Source: Salinirubellus salinus (GTDB lineage Archaea > Halobacteriota > Halobacteria > Halobacteriales > Haloarculaceae). Taken from it: a stretch of DNA of 64,000 nucleotides. How positions within the stretch are numbered: the first letter of the stretch is position 1; each line of letters begins with the position of its first letter. The notes beneath the pieces were generated by a model, which searched no databases, had not been told where the DNA came from, and saw only the letters and a program-made list of their open reading frames with translations. A program made the translations under genes and the position numbers. Below, piece after piece: positions 1 to 8,476 of the stretch. The stretch spans positions 992,001-1,056,000 of the forward strand of contig NZ_CP104003.1 of NCBI RefSeq assembly GCF_025231485.1. The letters run 5' to 3'.

Positions 1-126
1 CGGGAGCCGTCGGTACTGGTGCGCGAGGACGATGACCACTGGCTCGTCCGGGCGGCCGGTGACCACGGCGACAGCGACGGGCGCGGGCAGGAACCGGACG
101 CCGACGGACGGAAGACGGACGTCTGA
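1..126 (+). CDS. C-terminal end of an unidentified protein (5' truncated by window edge)
   Basis: An open frame runs from the first base to a TGA at 124-126 and gives the last 41 residues of a protein. The tail is hydrophilic and acidic, rich in Asp and Gly, and typical of a disordered haloarchaeal C-terminus, so it identifies no family. It ends 36 bases before the HerA-like gene on the same strand. A TTTAC box at 133-137 suggests that the next gene has its own promoter. That this is a real gene end rests on frame and composition only. Confidence 0.5.
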   Translation, partial: REPSVLVREDDDHWLVRAAGDHGDSDGRGQEPDADGRKTDV

Positions 127-162
127 CGGAGGTTTACGTCCGGCCACCGCCACCCGCCTGAC

Positions 163-2094
163 ATGAGCGACACCGAGGAAGAGATCACCGTCGGCGCGGT
201 GAGCGAGGGTGGGGAGGGCCGGGTCGACCTGCCGGTCGTCGAACTGCTCACCGGTCGAGGGTTCGTCACCGGCAAGTCGGGGTCCGGGAAGTCGAACACG
301 GCGAGCGTGGTGGCCGAGAAACTGCTGGACCGCGGCCTCTCCCTGCTCATCGTCGACATCGACGGCGAGTACTACGGGCTGAAGGAGGAGTACGAGATCC
401 TCCACGTCGGGGCCGACGACGAGTGTGACATCCAGGTCTCACCGGAGCACGCCGGAAAGATCGCCGAACTCGCGCTCGAACAACACGTCCCCATCATCCT
501 CGACGTCTCGTCGTTCCTCGACGAGCGCGAGGCGAAGGAGTTGCTGACCGAGGTGGCCCGGCAGCTGTTCGCCAAGGAGAAGAAGAAGAAGCAACCCTTC
601 CTGCTCGTCGTCGAGGAGATACACGAGTGGCTGCCGGAAGGTGGCGGCCTCGACGAGTGTGGCCGGATGCTCATCAAGGTGGCAAAGCGCGGCCGGAAAC
701 ACGGCCTCGGGATGTGTGGGATCTCACAGCGCCCCGCCGACGTGAAGAAGGACTTCATCACGCAGTGTGACTGGCTCGTCTGGCACCGGCTGACGTGGGG
801 CAACGACACGAAGGTCGTCCAGCGCATCCTCGGCAGCGACTACGCCGACTGGGTCGAGGACCTGAACGACGGCGAGGGGTTCCTGATGACCGACTGGGAC
901 GAGGAGGTCAGACAGGTCCAGTTCCAGCGCAAACGCACCTTCGACGCGGGCGCGACGCCCGGCCTCGACGACTTCGAGCGCCCCGAACTCAAGTCCGTCT
1001 CCGGCGACCTCGTCTCGGACCTCGAGGAGATAACCGAGGAGAAGCAGGCCCGGAAGAACCAGCTCCGCGAGATGGAGCGGAAACTGAAGGACAAGGAGCT
1101 CCGCATCGAGGAACTGGAGGCGGAACTCGCCGAGGCGCGTGACCTCTCGAACATGGCCGAGCAGTTCGCCCGCGCGATGATGGCCCACGCGACGGGCCGG
1201 GCGTTCCGTGAGGACGTCACCGGCTACCAGGCCCACCTCGAGGAGGAACGCTGGAGCGGTGAGGGCGAGCCGCCCGCGTCGGTGGTGGAGTCCCGCGACG
1301 AGGAGCGAGCGGAGGCGCCGCCGGACGAGGAGGCCCGCCCGTGGCCAGAGGCCGACGGGTCGATGTCGACCGAGCGCGTCGCGACCGGGCCCTCGGACTC
1401 GTGGGACGCCATCCCGTCGCCCGACGGGACCGAGGACGGTGCGTCCGACCACACCCAGGCCGACCCGGCGCCCAGCGCCCCCGACACCACGGGGGACGAC
1501 GACACCCCCGACGGCATCATCGTCCCCGGCGACGAGTCCACCGACGCTGCCGAGGAGGACGATGGTCACGACGCGGGATCCGAGGACGCCGGTTCCTCGA
1601 CCGAGGAGGCGATGGGCGACGACTGGGACACGGGCTGGGAAGCCGGGCCCACCGAGGGGTTCGTCCCCGCGTCCGATTCCGACACCGAACCGGCCGCGAC
1701 CGACGACGCGGGCGAGAGCGCCGACGACTGGGGCGACGAGGAGCCGTACGAGCGGCCGGTGGTCGCGTCGCTCCGGGAGCGCATCGCCGAGATGCACCCG
1801 GTCACCCGCGGGATGCTGGCGTTCTACCGCGACCGCGAGGTGGCCTCGCCGCTCGACGCGCACGTCGCCGCGGGCGGAGACGGTGACCGGCCCACGGCGT
1901 ACGGTCGTAACCGCGAACTCCGCGAGGCGGGCGTCATCGCCCACGCCGGGCGCGGTCGGTACGGCTACGCCCTCCCGTCGCTGCTCGACGAGGCCCACGA
2001 CGGTCGCCTGTCGGACGAGGCGCTCGCGGCCGCCGTCGAACGCGTCGAGGAGACGTTCCGCGAACGGGCCGACGCTCCCTGGCCGAACGCCTGA
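163..2094 (+). CDS. HerA/DUF87-type ATPase (putative DNA-translocating helicase) with long acidic linker
   Basis: A P-loop ATPase of the HerA-FtsK/DUF87 class, a group of hexameric DNA motors. Walker A is GKSGSGKSNT (residues 37-46, Lys43) and a Walker B-like VVEEIHEWL lies near residue 150. A conserved SQRPADV stretch follows near 190, as in HerA-like proteins. After the ATPase core comes a coiled coil (about residues 285-335, Lys/Glu rich), then an Asp/Glu/Pro/Ser-rich linker to about 560, and a compact C-terminal region that looks like a winged helix. The ATG at 163 lies 28 bases after a TTTAC box, fitting a leaderless start. No NurA nuclease gene is next to it. The DNA-motor role is inferred from family. 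Confidence 0.85.
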   Translation: MSDTEEEITVGAVSEGGEGRVDLPVVELLTGRGFVTGKSGSGKSNTASVVAEKLLDRGLSLLIVDIDGEYYGLKEEYEILHVGADDECDIQVSPEHAGKIAELALEQHVPIILDVSSFLDEREAKELLTEVARQLFAKEKKKKQPFLLVVEEIHEWLPEGGGLDECGRMLIKVAKRGRKHGLGMCGISQRPADVKKDFITQCDWLVWHRLTWGNDTKVVQRILGSDYADWVEDLNDGEGFLMTDWDEEVRQVQFQRKRTFDAGATPGLDDFERPELKSVSGDLVSDLEEITEEKQARKNQLREMERKLKDKELRIEELEAELAEARDLSNMAEQFARAMMAHATGRAFREDVTGYQAHLEEERWSGEGEPPASVVESRDEERAEAPPDEEARPWPEADGSMSTERVATGPSDSWDAIPSPDGTEDGASDHTQADPAPSAPDTTGDDDTPDGIIVPGDESTDAAEEDDGHDAGSEDAGSSTEEAMGDDWDTGWEAGPTEGFVPASDSDTEPAATDDAGESADDWGDEEPYERPVVASLRERIAEMHPVTRGMLAFYRDREVASPLDAHVAAGGDGDRPTAYGRNRELREAGVIAHAGRGRYGYALPSLLDEAHDGRLSDEALAAAVERVEETFRERADAPWPNA

Positions 2095-2136
2095 AGAGTT
2101 CGCCACCGTTTTGCGCCGGTCGGTCGAGAATCGCCC

Positions 2137-2610
2137 GTGAGCGTCCGCCCCGCCGTCCGTGACGGACTCGCGGCCGGCCTGTTGCTCGCCGTCACGGCCG
2201 GCCTCGCCGTGCTGACCGGACAGCCGCTGGTGTTCCCCAGTCTCGGCCCGACTGCCTACGTCCTCGCACGGACGCCGACGGCCGGTACCACTCGCCGGGT
2301 GGTGGGCGGCCACGCCATCGGCGTCGCCGCTGGCGTCCTCGCGTACCGACTGCTCGCCCCCGGACTCGTGGTCACCGGATCGCTCCCGCCGCTCGGTGAG
2401 GCCACGCTCCGTCTCGGTGCGGCAGCGGTGCTCTCGGTTGGACTGACTGCAGCGGGGATGGTCGCGGCCGACGCGGAGCACGCGCCGGCGTGCGCCACGA
2501 CGCTCATCTGCGCACTCGGACTCCTGCGGACGCCACTGGAGGCAGGCGGGATTCTCGTCTCAGTCGTCGTCTTGCTCGGGAGCTATCGTCTGCTGACGCG
2601 CTTCGTGTGA
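2137..2610 (+). CDS. HPP family membrane protein
   Basis: A 157-residue protein with four to five hydrophobic segments and the motif PSLGPTAYVLARTP near residues 34-47. That motif is characteristic of the HPP family of integral membrane proteins, implicated in nitrite transport in cyanobacteria and plants; the function in archaea is not established. The start is GTG at 2137, 42 bases after the HerA-like gene. Its stop comes 7 bases before the end of the convergent tpiA gene. The family call is good and the substrate unknown. Confidence 0.7.
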   Translation: MSVRPAVRDGLAAGLLLAVTAGLAVLTGQPLVFPSLGPTAYVLARTPTAGTTRRVVGGHAIGVAAGVLAYRLLAPGLVVTGSLPPLGEATLRLGAAAVLSVGLTAAGMVAADAEHAPACATTLICALGLLRTPLEAGGILVSVVVLLGSYRLLTRFV

Positions 2611-2616
2611 CACCGC

Positions 2617-3261
2617 TCAGAGTCCCGCGACGAGGTCCGCGAGCGCCGCCCGCGGGTCGTCGGCCTTCGCCACCCCGGAGGCGAGGAGGACACCCTCGGA
2701 GCCGAGTTCGCGGGCGGCCAGCAGGTCGTCGCCGGTCGAGATGCCGGCTCCGCAGAGGACCGGGACGTCGGGAGCGACGGCGGCGGCCGCCTCGACCGCC
2801 CCCTCGACGATTCCGGGGTCTGCCGTCGAGACAGGTGTACCGGTCCCGATGAGTTCCGGCGGTTCGACCGCGACCGCGTCGGGTTCAAGCGCCGTCGCGG
2901 CGCCGACCTGCCGGGGGTTGTTGGCGCAGACGACCGTCTCGAGGCCCGCACGCTCGGCCGCGCGGAGCGACGCGTCGATGTCGGCGAGTCGCAGGCGGTT
3001 CTCCGAGTGGTTCAGGAGCGTCCCGGTCGCGCCCGCGTCGGCCGCCGCCTCGGCGAGCGTGCTGCCGGTGTGGCTGCCGTGCTCGACTGGCGAGACGTGC
3101 TGGGCCCACGTCTCCACGCCGATCTCGGCGACGCGGTCGAGGTGGGCGGCCTGCGGTGCGACGGCGATGCGGACGCCCGTCTCGGTGGCCACGTCGTCGG
3201 CCGCCGTCGCCACCGCGACGGGGTCACAGGGGTACGCCTTCAGGTTGACGAGGACGAACAT
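2617..3261 (-). CDS. tpiA: Triosephosphate isomerase (archaeal type)
   Basis: Interconverts glyceraldehyde 3-phosphate and dihydroxyacetone phosphate in cytosolic central carbon metabolism. At 214 residues it has the short archaeal TIM-barrel length, below the 250 or so of bacterial and eukaryotic enzymes. Catalytic residues are visible: Lys8 in VNLKAYP, His85 in LLNHSENR and Glu136 in [10 protein letters not shown] phosphate loop follows at GAGISTGDD and SGVAKADDP. The start ATG ends at 3261. A box reading ATTTTTG on the minus strand (3285-3292) sits 27 bases upstream, so the transcript is probably leaderless. It is monocistronic as far as the window shows. Confidence 0.95.
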   Translation of the reverse strand: MFVLVNLKAYPCDPVAVATAADDVATETGVRIAVAPQAAHLDRVAEIGVETWAQHVSPVEHGSHTGSTLAEAAADAGATGTLLNHSENRLRLADIDASLRAAERAGLETVVCANNPRQVGAATALEPDAVAVEPPELIGTGTPVSTADPGIVEGAVEAAAAVAPDVPVLCGAGISTGDDLLAARELGSEGVLLASGVAKADDPRAALADLVAGL

Positions 3262-3284
3262 ACCGGGTCCGCACCCCGGTTGGG

Positions 3285-3292
3285 CAAAAATC
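3285..3292 (-). promoter_or_regulatory. TATA-like box of tpiA
   Basis: An A-rich run on the plus strand, GATTTTTG when read on the minus strand. It is centred about 27 bases before the tpiA ATG, the usual spacing for leaderless haloarchaeal promoters. Confidence 0.5.
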
Positions 3293-3333
3293 TGCCTCTC
3301 CGGGGCGGACGGTCCGGCCGCAGCACCCCGGAC

Positions 3334-3570
3334 TCAGGCCGCGCCGCGGAGGACGAGCAGGACGACGAGCATCAGCCCAGGGAACGCGACGGCGGCGAGC
3401 AACACCCAGTTCGCGTCGACGGCGGAGGCGGGTTCCCGGAACACGTCCCCGAACGCGCCGAGGACGGCTGGCTCCAGCATCACGGCCGCGACGAGCAGGA
3501 GCAGAACGACGATACCGACGAAGAATGCGGCGCGGAGGGGGACGGCCCGTCGTCGGGGCATGGCCGGCAC
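3334..3570 (-). CDS. Small two-helix membrane protein of unknown function
   Basis: A 78-residue protein with two clear hydrophobic helices (about residues 13-32 and 54-75), separated by a short loop containing a few acidic residues and Asn. No family is recognised. The ATG at 3570 is followed by a second ATG nine bases later, and either could be the start. It reads away from the 56-residue gene at 3658 and ends 72 bases before the tpiA start. Real coding is inferred from length, start codon and membrane character. Confidence 0.55.
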   Translation of the reverse strand: MPAMPRRRAVPLRAAFFVGIVVLLLLVAAVMLEPAVLGAFGDVFREPASAVDANWVLLAAVAFPGLMLVVLLVLRGAA

Positions 3571-3657
3571 TCACTCCGCGAGGGGCTTGAAAGTTCGCCC
3601 CACCGCGGCCGGTTCCCGGAGCGTCAGGGCCTTGTCCGTCGAGTCGAACCGGCGTGC

Positions 3658-3828
3658 ATGGAAGGCCGACGGGTCACGGTGACGGTGGACGGGGAGACGC
3701 GGACGGGGTCGGTGACGGCCGTCGAGTATACCCGCCTCGCGGGGAGTCCGGTCGCGGTGGTCGAACTCGACGAACCGCTGGCCGACGGCCGCGCGGCACT
3801 CGCCGTCGGTGTGGACGAACTGGACTGA
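3658..3828 (+). CDS. Small hypothetical protein (56 aa)
   Basis: Begins at ATG 3658 and encodes a compact, mostly beta-rich soluble peptide (…VTVTVDGETRTGSVTAVEY…). It looks like a tiny barrel domain with alternating Val and Thr. No family or catalytic residue is recognised. It lies between divergent and convergent small genes and stops 6 bases before the end of the DUF7511-type gene. Its codon composition (G/C in third position) matches its neighbours, supporting real coding. Confidence 0.5.
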   Translation: MEGRRVTVTVDGETRTGSVTAVEYTRLAGSPVAVVELDEPLADGRAALAVGVDELD

Positions 3829-3834
3829 GGCCGG

Positions 3835-4068
3835 TCAGCGCATCTCGTCAACGTCGAGGAAGGCGTCGTCGTCGGCGGTGAACCACGTGGACATCCGTTC
3901 GACGCTGGAGAGCCCCGGCGGGTAGACCGTCCGCCTGTCGGGGCCGTCCGTGTAGGCCACCACCGCCGAGACGAGTCCGGGTGGTGTCTCGGCCGATTCG
4001 AGGCCGCGCTCGTCACCTGTCCCGACACCGCTGGTGCGGTCGCCCGCAGAGCCACGGTTCGCCGACAT
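3835..4068 (-). CDS. DUF7511-type haloarchaeal protein
   Basis: A 77-residue protein with a disordered N-terminal third. The C-terminal block reads VVAYTDGPDRRTVYPPGL and then VERMSTWFTADDDAFLDVD. Small proteins with this block are widespread in haloarchaea; I recall the block as DUF7511, whose function is unknown. The ATG at 4068 lies 28-30 bases from a minus-strand TTTATG box (4095-4101), which suggests a leaderless transcript. The family number is from memory and was not checked by search. Confidence 0.65.
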   Translation of the reverse strand: MSANRGSAGDRTSGVGTGDERGLESAETPPGLVSAVVAYTDGPDRRTVYPPGLSSVERMSTWFTADDDAFLDVDEMR

Positions 4069-4171
4069 GTATCGGACCGGGGGCGGGCACTCGGCATAAA
4101 CGCTACTAGGTCCGGTCGGGAGAGATATAGAGGCGGTCGGAACTATCGAGACGACAGGTGGCGTGTTCCGA

Positions 4172-4711
4172 TCAGTCCTTGCGCTTCACGACGTCGCCGA
4201 GGGTGGTCCCACCCGAGGCGGAGCCGCTCGACCACTCGTCCGTGTCGTCGCTCGCGGCTCCCTCGACCAGCGAGATGTCGAGTTCCCTCTCGAGTTTCCG
4301 CTGGACGCTGTCGCTCGGGAGCACGTCACCCCGCTCCAGTTTGCGGATGAGACTCGCCTTCTCGTTCAGTTGCCTGGCGAGGTCCTCCTGACTCAGCCCG
4401 CGCGACTCGCGGGCCTGCCGGATGCGCGTGTCGTAGTCCTGCGCCACCTCGTCCATCTGGTCGAACATGTCCCGACGGCGGCGCTGACCCCCACCGCCAC
4501 CGCCCGACCCGGACGAGGACTGCGAGGAGCCCGAACTCGAACTCGAGCCGGACGAGGAGGTGGAGTACTTCGTCGAGGTAGAGGAGGAGGACTGCTGGCG
4601 GACCTCCGTGCCGAACTCCGCACACTCGGCGCAGACGTCCAGCTCGGCACCCTCGATCTTGACCGTCTTGGGCTGACCGGTCTCGGTGCCGCACATCTCA
4701 CACTGAACCAT
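4172..4711 (-). CDS. Multiprotein bridging factor aMBF1
   Basis: Archaeal homologue of eukaryotic MBF1, a basal-transcription and ribosome-associated adaptor. A zinc ribbon opens the protein, with Cys4, Cys7, Cys27 and Cys30. A Ser/Gly-rich linker (about residues 45-85) follows, then an XRE-type helix-turn-helix (about 95-150) containing SRGLSQEDLARQLNEK. At 179 residues it is normal for haloarchaea. The start at MVQCEMC (4711) was preferred over an upstream in-frame ATG. A minus-strand TTTTAT box at 4737-4742 is 28 bases before it, and the zinc ribbon normally begins the protein. Confidence 0.92.
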   Translation of the reverse strand: MVQCEMCGTETGQPKTVKIEGAELDVCAECAEFGTEVRQQSSSSTSTKYSTSSSGSSSSSGSSQSSSGSGGGGGGQRRRRDMFDQMDEVAQDYDTRIRQARESRGLSQEDLARQLNEKASLIRKLERGDVLPSDSVQRKLERELDISLVEGAASDDTDEWSSGSASGGTTLGDVVKRKD

Positions 4712-4736
4712 AGGTCGGGCTATGGCAGGCCGACGC

Positions 4737-4742
4737 ATAAAA
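4737..4742 (-). promoter_or_regulatory. TATA box of the aMBF1 gene
   Basis: TTTTAT on the minus strand, about 28 bases before the MVQCEMC start. It supports that start and a leaderless message. Confidence 0.55.
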
Positions 4743-4772
4743 GGCACGCCGGCGGTGTCGACTCGGCAGGAC

Positions 4773-5420
4773 TCACGAGAGCGCCCGTAGCGAGTGGTAG
4801 AACCGTTGCATGGCGGTGAGGTGCCCCACGATGGCGAAGAAGACGAGGAGCCACCCGACGACCGAGAGTGGGAGCGGCCCCAGCTCCCCCGGCAGGAACG
4901 GTGCCACGGCCGTCGCGAGGACGACGAGCGCGAGGCGGTCGGCCCGGCCCACGAGGCCGCCGTACACCCGATCGAGGCCGACGGCCTGCGCCTGCGTGCC
5001 GAGGTAGGAGGTCATCAGGACGCCCGTGACCGCCGCGAGGCCGAGCGCGTACCGCTCGATGCCGGCCGCGAGCCCGGCGACCACGACGATGTCGGCGTAG
5101 CGGTCGAGGACGTGGTCGAGCAGGTCGCCGGCGGGTGAGGCCACGTCGAGGCGTCGGGCCAGCTGTCCGTCGACGAGGTCCAGCACGCCGTTGAGGAACA
5201 CGAGCGCCGACCCGACGAGGTACCACTCCGCGCCGCCGGGGAGGAGGACGCCGTCGACGGCGAGCGAGCCACCCGCGAGGAAGAACGCGACGCCCGCGCC
5301 CACGGCCAGCAGGAACGCGACGATGCTGACCCCGTCGGGGGTGAGCCCCACCCGTGCCGCGGCGCCGACGAGTGGGTCGAGCACCCGGTTGGCGACGTTC
5401 CGGTAGCGGTCGAGCGTCAC
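4773..5420 (-). CDS. CDP-alcohol phosphatidyltransferase family membrane enzyme
   Basis: Transfers a CDP-activated archaeol (or similar) to an alcohol in phospholipid headgroup synthesis at the membrane. The full signature DxxDGxxAR…GxxxDxxxD is present (DLVDGQLARR followed by GDLLDHVLD), together with about five hydrophobic helices. GTG at 5420 overlaps the adk stop by four bases (GTGA), so it is translationally coupled as the third gene of hisC-adk-this. At 215 residues it is full length. The accepted alcohol (glycerol phosphate, inositol phosphate or serine) cannot be read from the sequence. Confidence 0.85.
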   Translation of the reverse strand: MTLDRYRNVANRVLDPLVGAAARVGLTPDGVSIVAFLLAVGAGVAFFLAGGSLAVDGVLLPGGAEWYLVGSALVFLNGVLDLVDGQLARRLDVASPAGDLLDHVLDRYADIVVVAGLAAGIERYALGLAAVTGVLMTSYLGTQAQAVGLDRVYGGLVGRADRLALVVLATAVAPFLPGELGPLPLSVVGWLLVFFAIVGHLTAMQRFYHSLRALS

Positions 5421-5971
5421 AGCAACCACTCCGTGAAGTCGACGGTGCCGGCCGACGGCTCCCGGTCGCCCGCGAGGACCGCTCGGACGTCGGCGGCCAC
5501 CGCGTCCGGGTCGCGCCCGGTGGTGTCCACCTCGTAGACCGCGTCGGCGCCGTGCTGCTCGACGGCCTCCGCGAGCACCACGTCGAGCGCCTCGGCCTCG
5601 GCGTTCTCCTCGGCCGAGCGCGAGACCATCTCGGGGGTCTTCGGTGGGTCGTGACTGGCCGCGTCCTCGCGGGTCCGCAGTCGTTCGACCAGTTCGGCCG
5701 GGTGACACCGGAGCACGACGACCTGGTCGGCGTCGAACAGGTGCGCAAGGTGTGACTCGACGACGACTGGCCCCGCCTCGGCCCCGAGTTCCTCGTCCAG
5801 GTAGTCGGCGACGGCGTCGACGTCGACGACCAGCGTCCCGCGCTCCTCGTCGGTTCGCTCCGTGAGGCCACGTTCGCGGACCACGTCGTTGAGGTGGACG
5901 ACGGTCGCGTCGAGTCTGTCGGCGACCGTCGTCTTGCCCGTCCCCGGCGTGCCAGTGAGTGCGACCCTCAT
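5417..5971 (-). CDS. AK6/Fap7-type adenylate kinase family NTPase
   Basis: A small P-loop nucleotide kinase with Walker A GTPGTGKTT (residues 7-15) near the N-terminus. The middle contains VVESHLAHLF and RCHPAELVERL, as in the archaeal adenylate kinase/Fap7 family. Members phosphorylate AMP, and Fap7 orthologues act in small-subunit ribosome maturation. At 184 residues it is typical. The ATG at 5971 overlaps the hisC stop (ATGA) and its own stop overlaps the next start, so the three genes form a coupled operon. Which of the two roles dominates is not visible from the sequence. Confidence 0.88.
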   Translation of the reverse strand: MRVALTGTPGTGKTTVADRLDATVVHLNDVVRERGLTERTDEERGTLVVDVDAVADYLDEELGAEAGPVVVESHLAHLFDADQVVVLRCHPAELVERLRTREDAASHDPPKTPEMVSRSAEENAEAEALDVVLAEAVEQHGADAVYEVDTTGRDPDAVAADVRAVLAGDREPSAGTVDFTEWLL

Positions 5972-7050
5972 CGCTCGACGGTCGCCACGACCTCGTTCAG
6001 TACCTCGACGGCACGGCGGGTCTCCTCCTTCGTGCCGGTGGTGATGCGGATGCACTCGGGGAGGCCGAACGAGGCACAGTCGCGAACGATGACGCCACGC
6101 TCCTGTGCCGCGCGTTGGATAGCCGCGCCGTCACCGACCTCGGCGAGGACGTAGTTGCCGGCCGACTCCCACGTCTTCGCCGCGAGGTTCTCGTACAGGT
6201 ACTCGCGGGCCCACGCGGCGGTCTCGACGGATCGTTCGACGAACGCCTCGTCGTCGAGGGCGGCCGAGGCCGCCGCCAGCGCCAGCGTGTTCACCGCGAA
6301 CGGGGTGTTGACGTAGTCGTAGGCGTCCGCCCACGCCTCGGGCGCGAGGATGTACCCGACGCGCAGGCCGGCGAGGCCGTAGGACTTCGAGAACGTGCGG
6401 AGCACCCCGACGTCGTCGCGCCCGTCCATCAGCGAGACAGCCGACGGCTGGTCGGTGTAGGCGCCGTACGCCTCGTCGACGAGGACGAAGGTGTCGTCGT
6501 CGACGCCGTCCGCCACCTCGAGGATGGCGTCGTGCCCCATCTCGCTCCCCGTCGGCGAGTGCGGCGTGATGAGGTAGACGATGCGCTCGCCGTCGTAGGC
6601 GTCGAGGACGTTCGCGGGTCTCTGGGCGAACTCCTCGGACTTGTGGAGGGGGTAGGTGTTCACCCGGCCGTGGTGGTAGCGGACGGACATCCCGTAGTAG
6701 GCGAAGCCGGGGTCGGGGACGAGCACCTCGTCGCCCGGTTCCAGCAGGGCACGAGAGAGGTAGTCGAGGGCGCCGTCGCCGCCGTTGGCGAGCCACACCT
6801 GGTCGGCGGTGAGGCCCCAGCGCGCGGCGAGTTTCTCGCGGAGGTCGGCGTGGGCCGCCTTCGGGTAGGTGTTGACCCCGTCCACGGCCGCCCGGGCGGC
6901 CTCGGCGGCCTTGGGGGAGGGGCCGAGCGGGTTCTCGTTCGAGGAGAGCTTGACGAGGTCGTCTGGGTCCATCCCGACCTCGCGGGCCACCTCCTCGATA
7001 CCGCGCCCGGCGGCGTATGGCGTGTGCGCAGAGAGGTCCCGTGGTCGCAT
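5968..7050 (-). CDS. hisC: Histidinol-phosphate aminotransferase
   Basis: PLP-dependent aminotransferase converting imidazole acetol phosphate to L-histidinol phosphate in histidine synthesis. SSNENPLGPSPKA (about residues 36-48) is the family N-terminal motif. The PLP lysine is Lys222 in TFSKSYGLAG, and IRITTGTKEE lies near the C-terminus. 360 residues, full length. Start ATG at 7050; the open frame continues upstream, but only this start gives the standard N-terminus. It is the first gene of a minus-strand operon with the AK6-type kinase and a CDP-alcohol transferase. No other his gene is present in the window. Confidence 0.93.
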   Translation of the reverse strand: MRPRDLSAHTPYAAGRGIEEVAREVGMDPDDLVKLSSNENPLGPSPKAAEAARAAVDGVNTYPKAAHADLREKLAARWGLTADQVWLANGGDGALDYLSRALLEPGDEVLVPDPGFAYYGMSVRYHHGRVNTYPLHKSEEFAQRPANVLDAYDGERIVYLITPHSPTGSEMGHDAILEVADGVDDDTFVLVDEAYGAYTDQPSAVSLMDGRDDVGVLRTFSKSYGLAGLRVGYILAPEAWADAYDYVNTPFAVNTLALAAASAALDDEAFVERSVETAAWAREYLYENLAAKTWESAGNYVLAEVGDGAAIQRAAQERGVIVRDCASFGLPECIRITTGTKEETRRAVEVLNEVVATVER

Positions 7051-7177
7051 ACCCGAGGCCAGTCGCGGGCGCGTCTTAAGCGTGCTCACACGGCCTCGTG
7101 TGCGGCCGAGCGACACGCGCGAGCATCGTCGCCTGCGGGGCACAACGCCGATAGTCCCCGGCCACCGAGGAGGCGGT

Positions 7178-7843
7178 GTGTACGTCCACGTCAACGCGGC
7201 CACGAGCGCCGACGGGAAGTTATCGACACGCGAGCGTCGGCAGGTCCGCATCTCCGGCGACGAGGACTTCGCCCGCGTCGACCGGCTCCGCGCCGAGTAC
7301 GACGGCGTCCTCGTCGGCGTGGGGACCGTCGTCGCCGACGACCCCTCGCTGGTCCGGCACGACGAGGCCCACCGCGTCGCGGAGCGCGGGCCGGACCCCA
7401 CGCCACCCGCCCGAGTCGTGGCCGACACCCGCCTCCGGACGCCAGCCGACGCGGCCATCCTGGAGGGCGACCCGGTGACCTACCTGCTGCACGGGGAGAC
7501 GGCGAGTGCGGAGCGGCGCGAGACGCTCTCCGCTGCGGGTGCGACGCTCGTCCCCGCCGGCAGTGGGAACGACCGCGTCGAGTTCCCGGCCGCCTTCGAC
7601 GCCCTCGAGACCCACGGCGTCGAGTCGCTGCTCGTCGAGGGCGGCGGCGAGGTCATCTTCTCGCTGTTCGAGCACGACCTCGTCGACCGCCTGTCCGTGT
7701 TCGTCGGCGGGACGGTCATCGGCGGCCGGCAGGCCCCGACGCTGGTCGACGGCCGTGGGTTCGTCGACGGGTTCCCGGAGCTCGAACTGGAGGGCGTCGA
7801 GCGACTGGACGAGGGCGTCGTCCTCACGTGGGCGGTCAGATAG
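7178..7843 (+). CDS. 2,5-diamino-6-ribosylamino-pyrimidinone 5'-phosphate reductase (archaeal riboflavin pathway)
   Basis: A RibD C-terminal-type NADPH reductase acting in archaeal riboflavin and deazaflavin precursor synthesis. VNAATSADGKLST (residues 5-17), VGVGTVVADDP, VVADTRLRTP and LLVEGGGEVIFSLF are the expected cofactor and substrate blocks. GTG at 7178 gives 221 residues, the normal archaeal length. A longer frame upstream is antisense to hisC and lacks homology. It is divergent from hisC with 127 bases between, and its last 8 bases overlap the convergent lipoprotein gene. Confidence 0.9.
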   Translation: MYVHVNAATSADGKLSTRERRQVRISGDEDFARVDRLRAEYDGVLVGVGTVVADDPSLVRHDEAHRVAERGPDPTPPARVVADTRLRTPADAAILEGDPVTYLLHGETASAERRETLSAAGATLVPAGSGNDRVEFPAAFDALETHGVESLLVEGGGEVIFSLFEHDLVDRLSVFVGGTVIGGRQAPTLVDGRGFVDGFPELELEGVERLDEGVVLTWAVR

Positions 7844-8390
7844 GGACGGAATCGGTGCAACTGGTCCCGCCGCCACCACCGCCGCGTGCGTCGTCGACGT
7901 ACCGCTCGACGGACTGGAGGCCACGCCGGCAGGATATCGCCTTCACCCGGACGACGGTACCGTCCGCCCGCGTCCACTCGACGACGACGAGGTCACCTGG
8001 GGCCCACGCGCTCAGGTTCGTGCTGGCGGACTCACTCGGGGCGAGCGAGACGTTCCAGTGGTCGGTCGCGGGGCCGTCGACGGTGAACGCCGTGACGTTC
8101 TCGGGGACGAAGTAGGCGGCCCGTGGGTCGTCGGCCGTCCGACCGGGGGCGACGGTGGTCCGTTCGACGGACCCGTTCGCGTACCGGAGTTCGATGGGCA
8201 CGTCTCGCCACGGGGTGTCCGTGTGGACGACGGTGACCGAGACGCGGTACTCGCCGGTGCCCCGGTTCTCGACCGTCATCGACGGTGAGCCGAGGCCGAG
8301 GAAGCCGGCGCCGCCGAGACAGCCGGCGAGCGAGAGCATCGCCACAGCTGCCAGCGTGGGCAGGAGGCGTGTGGAGGGCACGTCCGGCAC
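7836..8390 (-). CDS. Predicted secreted lipoprotein, function unknown
   Basis: The N-terminus is a lipoprotein signal: a hydrophobic stretch ending in the lipobox LAGC (Cys24). The mature part is a beta-rich domain with repeated Val/Thr alternation and several N-x-S/T sites, resembling the extracellular domains of many haloarchaeal lipoproteins. The C-terminus carries a Gly run and two further Cys. No enzyme motif is seen. It is 184 residues long and convergent with the riboflavin reductase gene, overlapping it by 8 bases. Confidence 0.75.
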   Translation of the reverse strand: MPDVPSTRLLPTLAAVAMLSLAGCLGGAGFLGLGSPSMTVENRGTGEYRVSVTVVHTDTPWRDVPIELRYANGSVERTTVAPGRTADDPRAAYFVPENVTAFTVDGPATDHWNVSLAPSESASTNLSAWAPGDLVVVEWTRADGTVVRVKAISCRRGLQSVERYVDDARGGGGGGTSCTDSVPI

Positions 8391-8476
8391 TCGGACCGGC
8401 TTCGAACATCAAGCCTCGCCTTCCGGGTCGAGGCGTGGCGGCCGCTCGGGGTGGGTGAGAACGTTCGAGAACGAGG

